From the NCBI GenBank assembly GCA_003612335.1, contig RAYO01000039.1:1-36678 (forward strand): a stretch of DNA of 36,678 nucleotides, in the 5' to 3' direction. The notes beneath the pieces are model-generated. The model was not told the origin of the DNA. It searched no databases and worked only from the letters and a program-made list of their open reading frames with translations. Numbering within the stretch: position 1 is the first letter of the stretch; the number at the start of each line of letters is the position of its first letter. Of this stretch, positions 6,602 through 15,618 are shown piece after piece. The translations under genes were made by a program, and so were the position numbers. The DNA comes from a bacterium 1xD42-67. GTDB lineage: Bacteria; Bacillota; Clostridia; Oscillospirales; Oscillospiraceae.

Positions 6602-8712
6602 ACGGCGGCCGCCTTCCTATCGGCCCGCAGGGCCGTATCCAGGGTGATGTTCCCCAGGGACTGGATCTGCACGTCGCTGGTGATCTCATTGAAGGAGAGC
6701 ACATAGACGCCAGGATAGAATTGGGAGAGCATCCGGCTGAGATAGATCCGGATGACCTGACTGGTGAGGACGATAGGCGTCTGGGACAGGTCGTTGAATT
6801 TTTTCAGATACTCGGCCAGCTGAGACACGATGTTCTGCATCAGATCGGGGCCCATGGCCAGATAGATGCCCTGTTCGTTCTTGCTCAAAGATGCGATCAC
6901 CCGCTTCTCCACCTCGGCGTCCAAGGTGACCACGCGCAGCTGTCCGTGCTCGCAGAACCGGCGCGTGATGGTGCGGCTCAGGGCCACGCGGATGTTCTCT
7001 CCCACCATGTCCAGGTCCTTGGTGACGTTGAGGGAATCCACTGCCGTCTCCAGGATGGTGCCCAGGTCCCGGATGGGGACCCCTTCCTTCAGCAGGCTTC
7101 GGAGCAGGCGCTCTAGGCTGGCATAGGACAGTACATCGGGCACGGCCTCCTCCACCAGCTCGGGTGCGTTCCGCTTCAGGTTCTCCACCAGCTGGATCAC
7201 CTCTGCCCGGCCCAGCAGTTCGTAGGCGTGGCGGCGGACCACCTCGCTGAGATGGGTCTGCATGACGGAGAGGGGATCGATGACGGTATAGCCGTAGATC
7301 TCCGCCATCTCCTTGTTCTCGGGCAGGATCCACCGGGAAGGGATGCCGTAAGCCGGCTCGATGGTCTCGATCCCGTCGATCTCCCCGGCGGGATTGGTGG
7401 GCTCCAGGGCCAGGTAATAATCCACCAGGATCTCGCCTCGGGCCACCTCCTCCCCCTTGATCTTCACCACATACTGGTTGGTGCCCAGCGCGGAGGAGTC
7501 GTGGAGGCGGATGGAGGGGATGACGAAGCCCATGTCCTGGGCATACTGCCGGCGGAAGATCACGATTCGGGAGATCAGCTTGCCGCCGCTGCTCTCGTCC
7601 ACCAAGGGGATCAGGCTGTAGCCGAATTCCATCTCGATGGGGTCCACCGTGAGCAGTCCATAGACGTTGTTGATATCCTTGTAGTAGTCGGTCTCGCTGG
7701 GGGCGGCGGTCATGTCCGCCTCTGCCGGGGCCTCGGTCTGGACCGCTGCAGCGGCCTCCTGCTGTTCCAGCCGTCCGCTCATCATATAGCCGAAGATGGC
7801 CAGGCCCACGCCCACGATCAGCAGGGGGAGGGTAGGCGTGCCGGGGATCAGGCCCAGGATGATCAGCACCGCACCGGCGGTGAGGATCGCTCTGGGCTGA
7901 CGGGCGAACTGCTCGATCACATCGGTGTTCAGAGAGCCCTCGGAGACCGACCGGGTGACGATCATGCCGGTGGCGGTGGAGATCATCAGGGCGGGGAGCT
8001 GGGAGACCAGCCCGTCACCGATGGTGGCGATGGAATAGGTCTGGGCCACAGTGCCCAGGTCGCCCACCCCGTTGATGGAACCGATGATGATACCGCCGAT
8101 CAGGTTGATGGCGGTGATGATCAGGGACATGGTGGCGTCGCCCTTGACGATCTTGGTGGCGCCGTCCATGGCACCGTAGAAGTCGGCCTCCCGCTGGATC
8201 TTGCCCCGGCGCTCTCGGGCCTGCTGCTCGTTGATCAGTCCGGAGGAGAGATCGGCGTCGATGGCCATCTGCTTGCCAGGCATAGCGTCCAGGGTGAAGC
8301 GGGCGGCCACCTCGGCCACACGCTCCGCGCCCTTGGTGATCACGATGAACTGCACCAGCACGATGATGAAGAAGATGATGATGCCCAGCACGATGTTCCC
8401 CTGGGTGATCAGCTCGCCGAAGGTCTGGATCACCGGCGTGCCCGGGGCTCCGTTGCCCTGGAAGCCCAGGATCGCCCGGGTGGTGGACACGTTCAGTCCC
8501 AGACGGAACAGCGTGGTGATCAGCAGCAGGGAGGGGAAGATCGAGAACTCCAGCGCCTCGGAGATGGTCATGGTGACCATCAGGATCACGATAGAGATGG
8601 AGATGTTGGTAATGATCAGGATATCGAGAAGAGTCTCCGGAAGGGGGATGATCAGGAACATGACGATGACCACTACCATAAGCGCTATGCTGTTTTGAAA
8701 AATACGCCGCAT
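6598..8712 (-). CDS. flhA: Flagellar type III export gate protein FlhA
   Basis: 704 residues, normal length. About eight membrane segments fill the first ~330 residues, with the FHIPEP-family stretch visible (FTLDAMPGKQMAIDADLSSG). The cytoplasmic domain follows and contains VIDPLSVMQTHLSEVVRRH. FlhA is the nine-subunit ring of the export gate that receives substrates and chaperone complexes and uses the proton motive force. It follows flhB by 48 bases and overlaps the sigma factor gene. Confidence 0.97.
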   Translation of the reverse strand: MRRIFQNSIALMVVVIVMFLIIPLPETLLDILIITNISISIVILMVTMTISEALEFSIFPSLLLITTLFRLGLNVSTTRAILGFQGNGAPGTPVIQTFGELITQGNIVLGIIIFFIIVLVQFIVITKGAERVAEVAARFTLDAMPGKQMAIDADLSSGLINEQQARERRGKIQREADFYGAMDGATKIVKGDATMSLIITAINLIGGIIIGSINGVGDLGTVAQTYSIATIGDGLVSQLPALMISTATGMIVTRSVSEGSLNTDVIEQFARQPRAILTAGAVLIILGLIPGTPTLPLLIVGVGLAIFGYMMSGRLEQQEAAAAVQTEAPAEADMTAAPSETDYYKDINNVYGLLTVDPIEMEFGYSLIPLVDESSGGKLISRIVIFRRQYAQDMGFVIPSIRLHDSSALGTNQYVVKIKGEEVARGEILVDYYLALEPTNPAGEIDGIETIEPAYGIPSRWILPENKEMAEIYGYTVIDPLSVMQTHLSEVVRRHAYELLGRAEVIQLVENLKRNAPELVEEAVPDVLSYASLERLLRSLLKEGVPIRDLGTILETAVDSLNVTKDLDMVGENIRVALSRTITRRFCEHGQLRVVTLDAEVEKRVIASLSKNEQGIYLAMGPDLMQNIVSQLAEYLKKFNDLSQTPIVLTSQVIRIYLSRMLSQFYPGVYVLSFNEITSDVQIQSLGNITLDTALRADRKAAAV

Positions 8713-8760
8713 GGTGTCATCCTTTCCTGAGACATTTATGGGAAAGCCCGAAGATGGGCC

Positions 8761-9837
8761 TTATCTGCGATCTGGATGGACCTTCCGGTCCAGCTTGAGG
8801 ACGTAGACCAGCACCTCGGCCACAGGGCCGTAGAGCTCGGGTGGGATCTGCCGGCCCAGGTCTACAGAAGCATAGAGGGCCCGAGCCAGAGGGACATCCT
8901 CCACCACGGAGACATGGCTCTCCTCCGCCACTTTGACGATCCGCAGGGCCAGCTCATCCATGCCCTTAGCCAGCACCACTGGAGCGTCGTCCTCCTCCTC
9001 ATGGTAACGCAGGGCCACCGCGAAGTGGGTCGGGTTCCGGATGACCACGTCGGCCTGGGGAACCTGCTGCATCATCCGCTGCTGGGCCCGCTGGCGCTGG
9101 ATCTGCTTGATCTTGCCCTTGACTTGGGGGTCGCCTTCGGTCTGCTTATACTCCTCCTTGATCTCCTGTTTGGACATACGCAGCTGGCGCTCGTAGTCCC
9201 ACCACTGGTAGAGGTAATCGAAGAAGGCCAATGCGGTGAACGCCACCGCGATCTGGAGGACCAGGGACACGATGTCCTGGAACAGGATGGCACAGGACCG
9301 GCTCAGGTCCATGTCCAGGAAGTTGGCGAAGCTCAGAGCCACGCCCCGAAAATAGTTGAAGATGAGCGCCAAGAGGATCACGATCTTCAAGATCCCCTTG
9401 AGGGCTTCGATGACACTGCGCAGAGAGAACAGCCGCTTGAAGCCCTGGAGGGGGCTGATCCGGCTGAATTTGGGGCGGATAGACTCCCCCGCCACCAGCA
9501 TCTTGGTCTGGAAGAAGGTCACGCCCACCGCCAGGAGGGCGGTCACCGCCAGGAAAGGCCCGGCCATCGTGAGGAAAGCCAGGAGCGCTGTCGCGAACAG
9601 GTCGCCCAGGATCCCCGGGACCTGGCCCACCGTTCCCGAGCCGATATAGCCGAAGATCTTGATGAGGATCTCGCGGACCTGGCCTACGACCACACCGCCC
9701 ATGATCTGGATCATGAACAGGCTGCCGATCAGTGTGGCCACCGCCACGGCGTCTTTGCTCATCAGGACGTTGCCTTTTTTCCGTTCGTCCCGTCGTCGTT
9801 TCGGTGTCGCCTTTTCGGTCTTGGAATCGCCGGCCAT
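8761..9837 (-). CDS. flhB: Flagellar export switch protein FlhB
   Basis: 358 residues: basic N-terminus (KTEKATPKRRRDERKKG), four membrane segments between about 30 and 210, then a cytoplasmic domain with the autocleavage motif NPTH at 268-271 (VIRNPTHFAVALRY). Cleavage there switches export from rod/hook to filament substrates, acting with FliK, also encoded here. It follows fliR by 38 bases. Confidence 0.97.
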   Translation of the reverse strand: MAGDSKTEKATPKRRRDERKKGNVLMSKDAVAVATLIGSLFMIQIMGGVVVGQVREILIKIFGYIGSGTVGQVPGILGDLFATALLAFLTMAGPFLAVTALLAVGVTFFQTKMLVAGESIRPKFSRISPLQGFKRLFSLRSVIEALKGILKIVILLALIFNYFRGVALSFANFLDMDLSRSCAILFQDIVSLVLQIAVAFTALAFFDYLYQWWDYERQLRMSKQEIKEEYKQTEGDPQVKGKIKQIQRQRAQQRMMQQVPQADVVIRNPTHFAVALRYHEEEDDAPVVLAKGMDELALRIVKVAEESHVSVVEDVPLARALYASVDLGRQIPPELYGPVAEVLVYVLKLDRKVHPDRR

Positions 9838-9875
9838 GGGATCGTCCCCCCTTTGTCAAGCCGTATCGTCTCTGG

Positions 9876-10640
9876 TCAGCCCGACATGAGGGGCAGGACG
9901 CGCTGGAGCGACAGGAGCATCTCCTGCTCTGCATCCAGCAGGAATCCGCTGATCGGCGTCATCAGCAGGAGGAGCAGGGTCAGACCGACGATCACCTTCA
10001 GCTCGATATTGATGGCGAAGACGTTGATCTGGGGGATCACCTTCATCAAGATCCCCATCCCAACCTGGCCCATCAGCTCCGCTGCCAGGATCGGCATACA
10101 CAGCTTGACGCCCAGGATGGTGCAGTCGATGAAGATCTGGATCGTCGCCGCGTACAGATCCTCTCCCAGGGACACCGCTCCGAAGGGGACCACCCGGCCC
10201 GAGACGGCCAGGATCCGGATCAGGGTATGGTGTCCGTTGGCCGCGAAGAACAGCAGCGACATCAGCACGTTGAGCATAGTGGAGGTGACGGTCACCTGGG
10301 CGCCGGAGGCGGGGTCGTAGGTGGCGCCCATGGACAGGCCCATCTGCATATCGATGGTGCCCCCCGCCAGCAGAGGGATATAGAAGAAGATGTTCATCAC
10401 CAGTCCCAGCACATAGCCCAAAAAGAGCTCCAGCAGGAAGGTGAGGGACAGCCCGATCAGGGTATCGGGCATCTCGGTCTGAAGGGACGACATGGGGAAG
10501 ATACACAGGGAGAGGAGCAGGACGAAGCCCGCTTTCACGATCCCAGGGATGCCCCGCCGTCCCAGCAGGGGGTTGAACACGATGCAGCCGGTCATCCGGC
10601 CTGTGATCAGGAGGAACAGGGTCAGTGAGGGCCAGTCCAT
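9876..10640 (-). CDS. fliR: Flagellar export gate protein FliR
   Basis: 254 residues, strongly hydrophobic with about six membrane segments, including NPLLGRRGIPGIVKAGF near residue 25 and the conserved DPASGAQVTV region in the middle. FliR joins FliP and FliQ in the helical export gate core inside the MS ring. It sits directly after fliQ (13-base gap) and before flhB, the standard order. Firmicutes sometimes carry a FliR-FlhB fusion; here they are separate genes. Confidence 0.95.
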   Translation of the reverse strand: MDWPSLTLFLLITGRMTGCIVFNPLLGRRGIPGIVKAGFVLLLSLCIFPMSSLQTEMPDTLIGLSLTFLLELFLGYVLGLVMNIFFYIPLLAGGTIDMQMGLSMGATYDPASGAQVTVTSTMLNVLMSLLFFAANGHHTLIRILAVSGRVVPFGAVSLGEDLYAATIQIFIDCTILGVKLCMPILAAELMGQVGMGILMKVIPQINVFAINIELKVIVGLTLLLLLMTPISGFLLDAEQEMLLSLQRVLPLMSG

Positions 10641-10653
10641 GATCGAGCCCTCC

Positions 10654-10917
10654 TTACCGCATCGCCATCAGATCGAAGAGCCCTCTGGCATAGTCCAGCA
10701 GGGTCTCCATCATCCACCCTCCTCCGATCAGGAGGACTAGGATGACCACGATCATCTTCAGGATGAAGGAGAGGGTCTGCTCATGGATCTGGGTCACCGC
10801 CTGGAAGATGGCGATGAGCACGCCCACCGCCATGCTCAGGATCAGCATGGGGCCGCCCAGCTTGATGGCGACCCACACGCCCTCCCGCAGGACTGTGGTG
10901 ATCTGGTCAGTGTCCAT
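10654..10917 (-). CDS. fliQ: Flagellar export gate protein FliQ
   Basis: 87 residues with two membrane helices and the family pattern LREGVWVAIKLGGPMLI followed by GVLIAIFQAVTQIHEQTLSF. FliQ is a small subunit of the FliP-FliQ-FliR gate. Lengths and order (fliP, fliQ, fliR) are canonical, and it starts 9 bases after the fliP stop. Confidence 0.96.
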   Translation of the reverse strand: MDTDQITTVLREGVWVAIKLGGPMLILSMAVGVLIAIFQAVTQIHEQTLSFILKMIVVILVLLIGGGWMMETLLDYARGLFDLMAMR

Positions 10918-10926
10918 GTCCCCTCC

Positions 10927-11601
10927 TTACCCGAAGCCGAAGCCCCGCACCAATGTGGAGAACAGCAGCTGCCACCCGTCCAGCAGGATGAAGAGCAGCA
11001 GCTTGAAGGGCGTAGAGATCATGGACGGGGGGAGCATGATCATGCCCATAGACATCAGGGTGGAGGATACCACCATGTCGATCAGCATGAAGGGGATATA
11101 CAGCAGGAACCCGATCTCGAAGGCCCTCTTCAGCTCGCTGGTGACGAAAGCCGGGACGATCACCGACAAGGGCAGTTCCTCCGCCTCTGCCTCGCTCTCT
11201 GGCACCGGGGTGCCCGACATGTTGCAGTACAGCTCCATGCTCCGGACCTCGGTCCACCGGTTCATGAACCGCTTCAGCGGGATCTGGGCCCGTTCGAAGA
11301 ACTCCATCTGGCCGATCTCCTCCGCCTGATAGGGCTGGAGGGCCTCCTCATTGACAGCGGCCAGGGTGGGGCCCATGGTGAAGAGGGTCAGGATCAGCGC
11401 CATCCCCACCAGTATCATATTGGGCGGGGTCTGCTGGGTGCCCATGGCGGAACGGAGGAAGGACAGCACCACGATATACCGTGTGAAGGAGGTCATCATG
11501 ACGATCAGCGAGGGCAGGAGCATCATGATGGTGGTGAAGAACAGGATCTCCAGCGCCTGTACGCTATCCCCATTCACATTGATCAGTGCGTCAGTCGGCA
11601 T
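10927..11601 (-). CDS. fliP: Flagellar export gate protein FliP
   Basis: 224 residues. Conserved stretches are MMLLPSLIVMMTSFTRYIVV, QTPPNMILVGMALILTLF and VPAFVTSELKRAFEIGF. Many FliP proteins have a cleaved signal peptide; this one starts with a short polar segment (MPTDALINVNGDSVQAL) before the first membrane helix, so no signal peptide is evident. Otherwise it has the expected four membrane segments. It forms the pentameric core of the export gate. Confidence 0.96.
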   Translation of the reverse strand: MPTDALINVNGDSVQALEILFFTTIMMLLPSLIVMMTSFTRYIVVLSFLRSAMGTQQTPPNMILVGMALILTLFTMGPTLAAVNEEALQPYQAEEIGQMEFFERAQIPLKRFMNRWTEVRSMELYCNMSGTPVPESEAEAEELPLSVIVPAFVTSELKRAFEIGFLLYIPFMLIDMVVSSTLMSMGMIMLPPSMISTPFKLLLFILLDGWQLLFSTLVRGFGFG

Positions 11602-11637
11602 CCTTCCTCACCTCGTTCCATCCGCCGGCATACCAGT

Positions 11638-11997
11638 TCATTTTTTCTCTCTCAGCCGCTGCATCAGGGCGGTGAACTCCAGAGGGCCCTTCCCCTCCTG
11701 CTTCTCCAGGGGCTTTTCCCAGAGCTCGCCCTCCTCCCGGCTCAGCTCAGCCAGCAGGGACAGCCCCGCAGAGGTGCTGCCCAGCAGCAGATACCGCTCG
11801 CCGGCCCGGACCACCAGCAGCGTGCGCTCCCGGCCCAGGTCGGCCCGATCCAATACACGGATCCGGCCGCTGCGGCTCGAGCCGCCGGCGAGGCCAAGCC
11901 CCAGCCCCCTGCCCGCCCAGCGGGTGAAGAGCCATGCTCCTGCCAGCACCAGGAGCACCACGGCCAGCAGGCTGACCGCAGAGAGGATGGGCTCCAT
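11638..11997 (-). CDS. fliO: Flagellar biosynthesis protein FliO
   Basis: 119 residues: one N-terminal membrane helix (about 8-27) then a small cytoplasmic domain with VLDRADLGRERTLLVVRAGERYLLLGST, the typical FliO/FliZ pattern of a basic linker followed by beta strands. FliO helps assemble FliP during gate formation. It starts 4 bases after the cheY stop and precedes fliP. Confidence 0.88.
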   Translation of the reverse strand: MEPILSAVSLLAVVLLVLAGAWLFTRWAGRGLGLGLAGGSSRSGRIRVLDRADLGRERTLLVVRAGERYLLLGSTSAGLSLLAELSREEGELWEKPLEKQEGKGPLEFTALMQRLREKK

Positions 11998-12001
11998 CGG
12001 A

Positions 12002-12367
12002 TCAGGGATCGCCTACGATGGAGGTGACGGTCTTCAGCACGCGCTCGGGCTTGAAGGGCTTGACGATGAAGTCCTTGGCGCCGGAACGGATGGCGTCGAT
12101 GACCATGGTCTCCTGGCCCATGGCGGAGCACATGACCACGTTGGCGTTGGGGTCGGCGGCACGGATCGCCTTCAGGGCCTCCAGGCCGTCCATGTTGGGC
12201 ATGGTGATGTCCATCAGCACCAGGTTAGGCTTGAGCTCATTGTACTTCTCCACGGCCATCGCGCCGTCCTCGGCCTCGTGCAGATCGGTATAGCCTGCCT
12301 TGCTCAGGGTATCCTTGATGACCTTGCGCATGAACGCGGCGTCATCGACCATCATGATTCTTGCCAT
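12002..12367 (-). CDS. cheY: Chemotaxis response regulator CheY
   Basis: 121 residues, a single receiver domain. Key residues: acidic pair D8-D9, phospho-acceptor D53 (VLMDITMP), S81 and K103 (FIVKPF). Phosphorylated CheY binds the switch, through FliM/FliY N-terminal peptides in Bacillus, to change rotation. It is encoded between fliY and fliO, as in many Clostridia and Bacillus. Its phosphatases (FliY, CheC) are in the same operon; its kinase CheA is not in the window. AAGGA lies 9 bases before the ATG. Confidence 0.95.
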   Translation of the reverse strand: MARIMMVDDAAFMRKVIKDTLSKAGYTDLHEAEDGAMAVEKYNELKPNLVLMDITMPNMDGLEALKAIRAADPNANVVMCSAMGQETMVIDAIRSGAKDFIVKPFKPERVLKTVTSIVGDP

Positions 12368-12410
12368 AGTTAACCATCCTTTACATTTTTACTGTATTCC
12401 CGGCCCGGGC

Positions 12411-13670
12411 TCAGCCCTGGACCAGTTCGTTCACGTCGGGTTTCTGCAGGATCTCGGTGATCCGGATGCCAAAGTTGTCGTCGATGACCACCACGTCGCC
12501 CCGGGCGATGCACTGGCCGTTCACCAGCAGGTCCACCTGATCGCCGGCCAGTTTGTCCAGCACCACCAGGGAGCCCTTGGAGAAGGACAGGATGTCCTGG
12601 ATCTTCCGCCGGGTGCGGCCGATCTCCACCGCCACCTCCAGGGGGACGGTCATGATCAGGTCCAGATTCTGCTTCTGCTCCGGGCCCAGCTTGGCCTCGG
12701 CGTCCAGGGGCTGCATCCGGGCAGGCTGGGCATTGATGATCTTGGGATCCGGAGCCGGGGCGGGAGGCTGAGGCGGATACATGGGGTAGGGCGGGTATGG
12801 GTAGGGGTATTGTCCATAGGGCGGATAGCCGAGATACCCGGCGGGCATCTCTCCTGCCGGAGGCGCTCCAGCGGGAGCGCCAGGGACGGCAGGGGCCGGT
12901 GCGGGCATCGGAGCCGGCGCTGGAGCCGGAGCGGGCGCAGGCGCTGCTCCGCCGCCGCCAGCCATCAGCTTCTCGATCTCCTCCTGGCTCAGCGAAGCCC
13001 CAGGAGCGGCGGGGGCCGCAGGCGCGGGAGCAGGGGCCGCCGGCGCAGGGGCTGGGGCCTCTTCCGCACTGTCCAGGTCCAATCCAAAGCCGGAGACCAG
13101 CTCCTTGGCCAGCTCCACCGACATGACGTTCATGAACTCGCTGTCCAGGACCCCTTCGATGGTCAGGTTGAACCGGACCACCACCACAGGGCCCTTGGTC
13201 ACTGGGAAATGCTCCTCCTTCACCTTGTCCAGATCCGTCATCTCGAAGGACTCAGGGGTGGAGATGTTCACCATCCGGCCCAGCAGGTCGGACAGGGCGG
13301 TGGAGGCGGAGCCCATCATCTGGTTCATCAGCTCACAGACGGCGCTGATAGACAGATCGTTGAGCTCGAACTCCTCATCCGGCGTCTCGGTACACAGGAG
13401 GATATCTACGATCGCCTTCACGTCGCTGCGCTTGAGCATCATGATGTTGCTGCCCTCCAGGCCGCACACATACTTGATCTCGACACCCACCGCCGGCTCG
13501 ATCCGGCCCAGGACGAAGTCCTCAGCGTTGATGACCTCCACCCTGGGCGTAGTGATATCCACCCGGTGGTCCAGCATATTGGACGCCGCGGTGGCAGAGG
13601 AGCCCAAGCTGATGTTCATGATCTCCCCGATGGCATCTATGACCATCGGGCTAAAAATAATATCTTCCAT
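12411..13670 (-). CDS. fliY: Flagellar switch phosphatase FliY (CheC-like plus FliN)
   Basis: 419 residues. Two CheC-type halves carry full E-x2-N-x22-P signatures: E16/N19/P42 and E113/N116/P139. Residues about 203-310 are a Pro/Ala/Tyr-rich linker, and about 335-415 is a FliN/SpoA domain. FliY is the CheY-P phosphatase of the switch complex. The CheY-binding peptide that in Bacillus FliY lies at the extreme N-terminus is absent there; a matching LSQEEIEKLM sits at 227-236 inside the linker. AGGAG lies 9 bases before the ATG. It lies between fliM and cheY. Confidence 0.95.
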   Translation of the reverse strand: MEDIIFSPMVIDAIGEIMNISLGSSATAASNMLDHRVDITTPRVEVINAEDFVLGRIEPAVGVEIKYVCGLEGSNIMMLKRSDVKAIVDILLCTETPDEEFELNDLSISAVCELMNQMMGSASTALSDLLGRMVNISTPESFEMTDLDKVKEEHFPVTKGPVVVVRFNLTIEGVLDSEFMNVMSVELAKELVSGFGLDLDSAEEAPAPAPAAPAPAPAAPAAPGASLSQEEIEKLMAGGGGAAPAPAPAPAPAPMPAPAPAVPGAPAGAPPAGEMPAGYLGYPPYGQYPYPYPPYPMYPPQPPAPAPDPKIINAQPARMQPLDAEAKLGPEQKQNLDLIMTVPLEVAVEIGRTRRKIQDILSFSKGSLVVLDKLAGDQVDLLVNGQCIARGDVVVIDDNFGIRITEILQKPDVNELVQG

Positions 13671-13690
13671 CCAGATTCGCTCCTTTTAGC

Positions 13691-14680
13691 CTACATTTTG
13701 ATGTAGGTCTCTCCGATTTTCACAGCCACCTGCTTATTGCTGGTGCCCATCCGCCCGTCGAACCAACGCCGTCCGCCGATGTTCAAGAAGATCGGAGAGT
13801 CCTTGGGGCGCTTGATATCCACCACGTCGCCTACATTGAGATGATACAGATCGCTGAGCAGGATCTTGGTGCGGGCCAGTTCGGCCACGATCTCCAGTTC
13901 GGAGTCCCGCAGGGAATCGAAGATCTCCTCGGACTTGTCCTCACCGGTGGAGCGGCGGCTGGTGCTCTTGCTGATCTCGCTGAAGATATTGGTCAGCATC
14001 TCGCCGGGCAGACACAAGCTCATCCGGCCCGTGCAGTTGGGGAATTTGATGTTCAGGCCCACGATCACCACCGTCTCATCATAGCCGATGAGCTGGACCA
14101 GAGTGGGATTGACCTCAGTGCGGGTGTATCGGAAATTGAGGGTGATATAGTTCTCCCAGCTGCTGCCCATGATGGGGATCAGGTCCTTCAGCAGGCCCTC
14201 ATACATGTCCAGCTCCAGGTCGGTCATGTTGTAATCGCTGGCCAGGTTGGGATCGGGATCCCCCTCGCCGCCCATCATCCGGTCCAGCATGGACAACACC
14301 ACCGGCGTGTCCATATGGGCCAGGATCGGGTCCTCCCCCTGGAGCTCCGCCAGATCGATCTCCGCCAGAGCGATCACGTCGCTCTCGGTCAACGCGTTGG
14401 AGAACTCATAGTACCGCTGTTCCTCCACGCTGTCCACCTCGATCTCACAGGTGGCGTGGAGCAGAGCGTTGATCCGGGAGTTGATCACCCTGGCGTAGCT
14501 CTCAAAGATGCTGTTGAGCATCTTCAGGCGGTCCTTGGTGAACTTGCGCGGACTGTAAAAGTCGTATTTCCGGTACTTTTTCTCCTCAGACTTCTCCGAC
14601 GGCTTGTCTACGTCCAGCTCTCCGCTTCTGGCCGCGTTCAGCAGGGCATCTATCTGACTTTGTGATAAAACTTCGGCCAT
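13691..14680 (-). CDS. fliM: Flagellar motor switch protein FliM
   Basis: 329 residues. The N-terminal CheY-P-binding peptide LSQSQIDALL is at residues 5-14, followed by a charged linker, the CheC-like middle domain, and a C-terminal SpoA domain (VGDVVDIKRPKDSPIFLNIG). FliM forms the C-ring with FliG and FliY. It lies 80 bases after motB; the fliL gene usually found just before fliM is absent. The 14681-14760 gap is GC-rich and can fold (CTCCC/GGGAG and neighbouring pairs) but no gene was seen. Confidence 0.97.
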   Translation of the reverse strand: MAEVLSQSQIDALLNAARSGELDVDKPSEKSEEKKYRKYDFYSPRKFTKDRLKMLNSIFESYARVINSRINALLHATCEIEVDSVEEQRYYEFSNALTESDVIALAEIDLAELQGEDPILAHMDTPVVLSMLDRMMGGEGDPDPNLASDYNMTDLELDMYEGLLKDLIPIMGSSWENYITLNFRYTRTEVNPTLVQLIGYDETVVIVGLNIKFPNCTGRMSLCLPGEMLTNIFSEISKSTSRRSTGEDKSEEIFDSLRDSELEIVAELARTKILLSDLYHLNVGDVVDIKRPKDSPIFLNIGGRRWFDGRMGTSNKQVAVKIGETYIKM

Positions 14681-14760
14681 ATCGTCCCCTCATTCCAGAT
14701 AAAAGGTCTCTGTCCTCCCTGTGGGAGGCGCCGGCCGGCCCAGGGGGCCAGCCCCGCGGA

Positions 14761-15564
14761 CTAGCTCTCCCCGGACTTGCCGGTAGCAGTCGTATACATG
14801 GTGCTGTAATTGGCCATACTATCCCCCAGCTCGTCCTCCGGATCGAGCCCGGTGATCATCAGCTCCACCCGGCGGTTCTTGGACCGGGTCTGCTCATCGT
14901 CGTTGGGGGAGACAGGCCGCCACTGACCGTGGCCCTGGGCCACCAGGCGGCCCGGATCCAGCCTCGCCAGATCCATGTTGTTATAGAGGTAGATGATCAC
15001 AGAGTCGGCCCGGTTGGTGGACAGGCGCCAATCGCCCTCCGGCGGATTGGGCGAATCGGCCACTCGCTGCGCGGTATGGCCCAGGACCCGCAGCTCGTCG
15101 ATATGGGGGGCCGCCGTGTTCAAGGCGGGGATGATGTCGTCCAGGATCTTCTGGCCCTCGGCCCGCAGCCGATAGCTGTCGCCGTCGAAGAAGACGGTAT
15201 CGTCGAAGGAGATGAAGACCCATCCGCTTCCCTTGCTCACTGATACGGAGCCCTCCTCCGAATTTTGGGCGTAGAGCGCCAGATAGTTATACAGCTCATC
15301 CATGGCGGCCTCCATGTCTTGGGTCAAAGGCAGATTCATGCCGCCCGTGCTGCTTTCAGTGCCGTCCGGTCCGGGGGGCTGATCGTCGCTGACGACTGCG
15401 TTCTTATTGAAGCTCTGGACGATCATCTTCCACTTCTCCGAGTCGATCGTGGACATGGAATACAGCAGGACGAAGAAACACAGCAGCAGGGTGACCATGT
15501 CGCCGTATGTGTCCATCCAGTTGGCGCCGCCGCCGCCGGAGCTCTTTTTCTTGATGCTTGCCAT
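14761..15564 (-). CDS. motB: Flagellar stator protein MotB
   Basis: 267 residues: a short basic N-terminus, one membrane helix (about 19-38) with the ion-binding aspartate D22 in TYGDMVTLLLCFFVLLYSM, a linker, then an OmpA/MotB peptidoglycan-binding domain (GHTAQRVA, LSTNRADSV, GHGQWRP, KNRRVELMI). It anchors the stator and carries ions with MotA. The helix resembles sodium-type PomB/MotS (LLLCFFVLL) more than proton-type MotB; the ion is an inference. It lies 54 bases after motA. Confidence 0.95.
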   Translation of the reverse strand: MASIKKKSSGGGGANWMDTYGDMVTLLLCFFVLLYSMSTIDSEKWKMIVQSFNKNAVVSDDQPPGPDGTESSTGGMNLPLTQDMEAAMDELYNYLALYAQNSEEGSVSVSKGSGWVFISFDDTVFFDGDSYRLRAEGQKILDDIIPALNTAAPHIDELRVLGHTAQRVADSPNPPEGDWRLSTNRADSVIIYLYNNMDLARLDPGRLVAQGHGQWRPVSPNDDEQTRSKNRRVELMITGLDPEDELGDSMANYSTMYTTATGKSGES

Positions 15565-15618
15565 GGTGTTTCACCTCAGTTCATACCGCAGAGCGGTGGG
15601 GACGCGGCCCCGCAGCTC

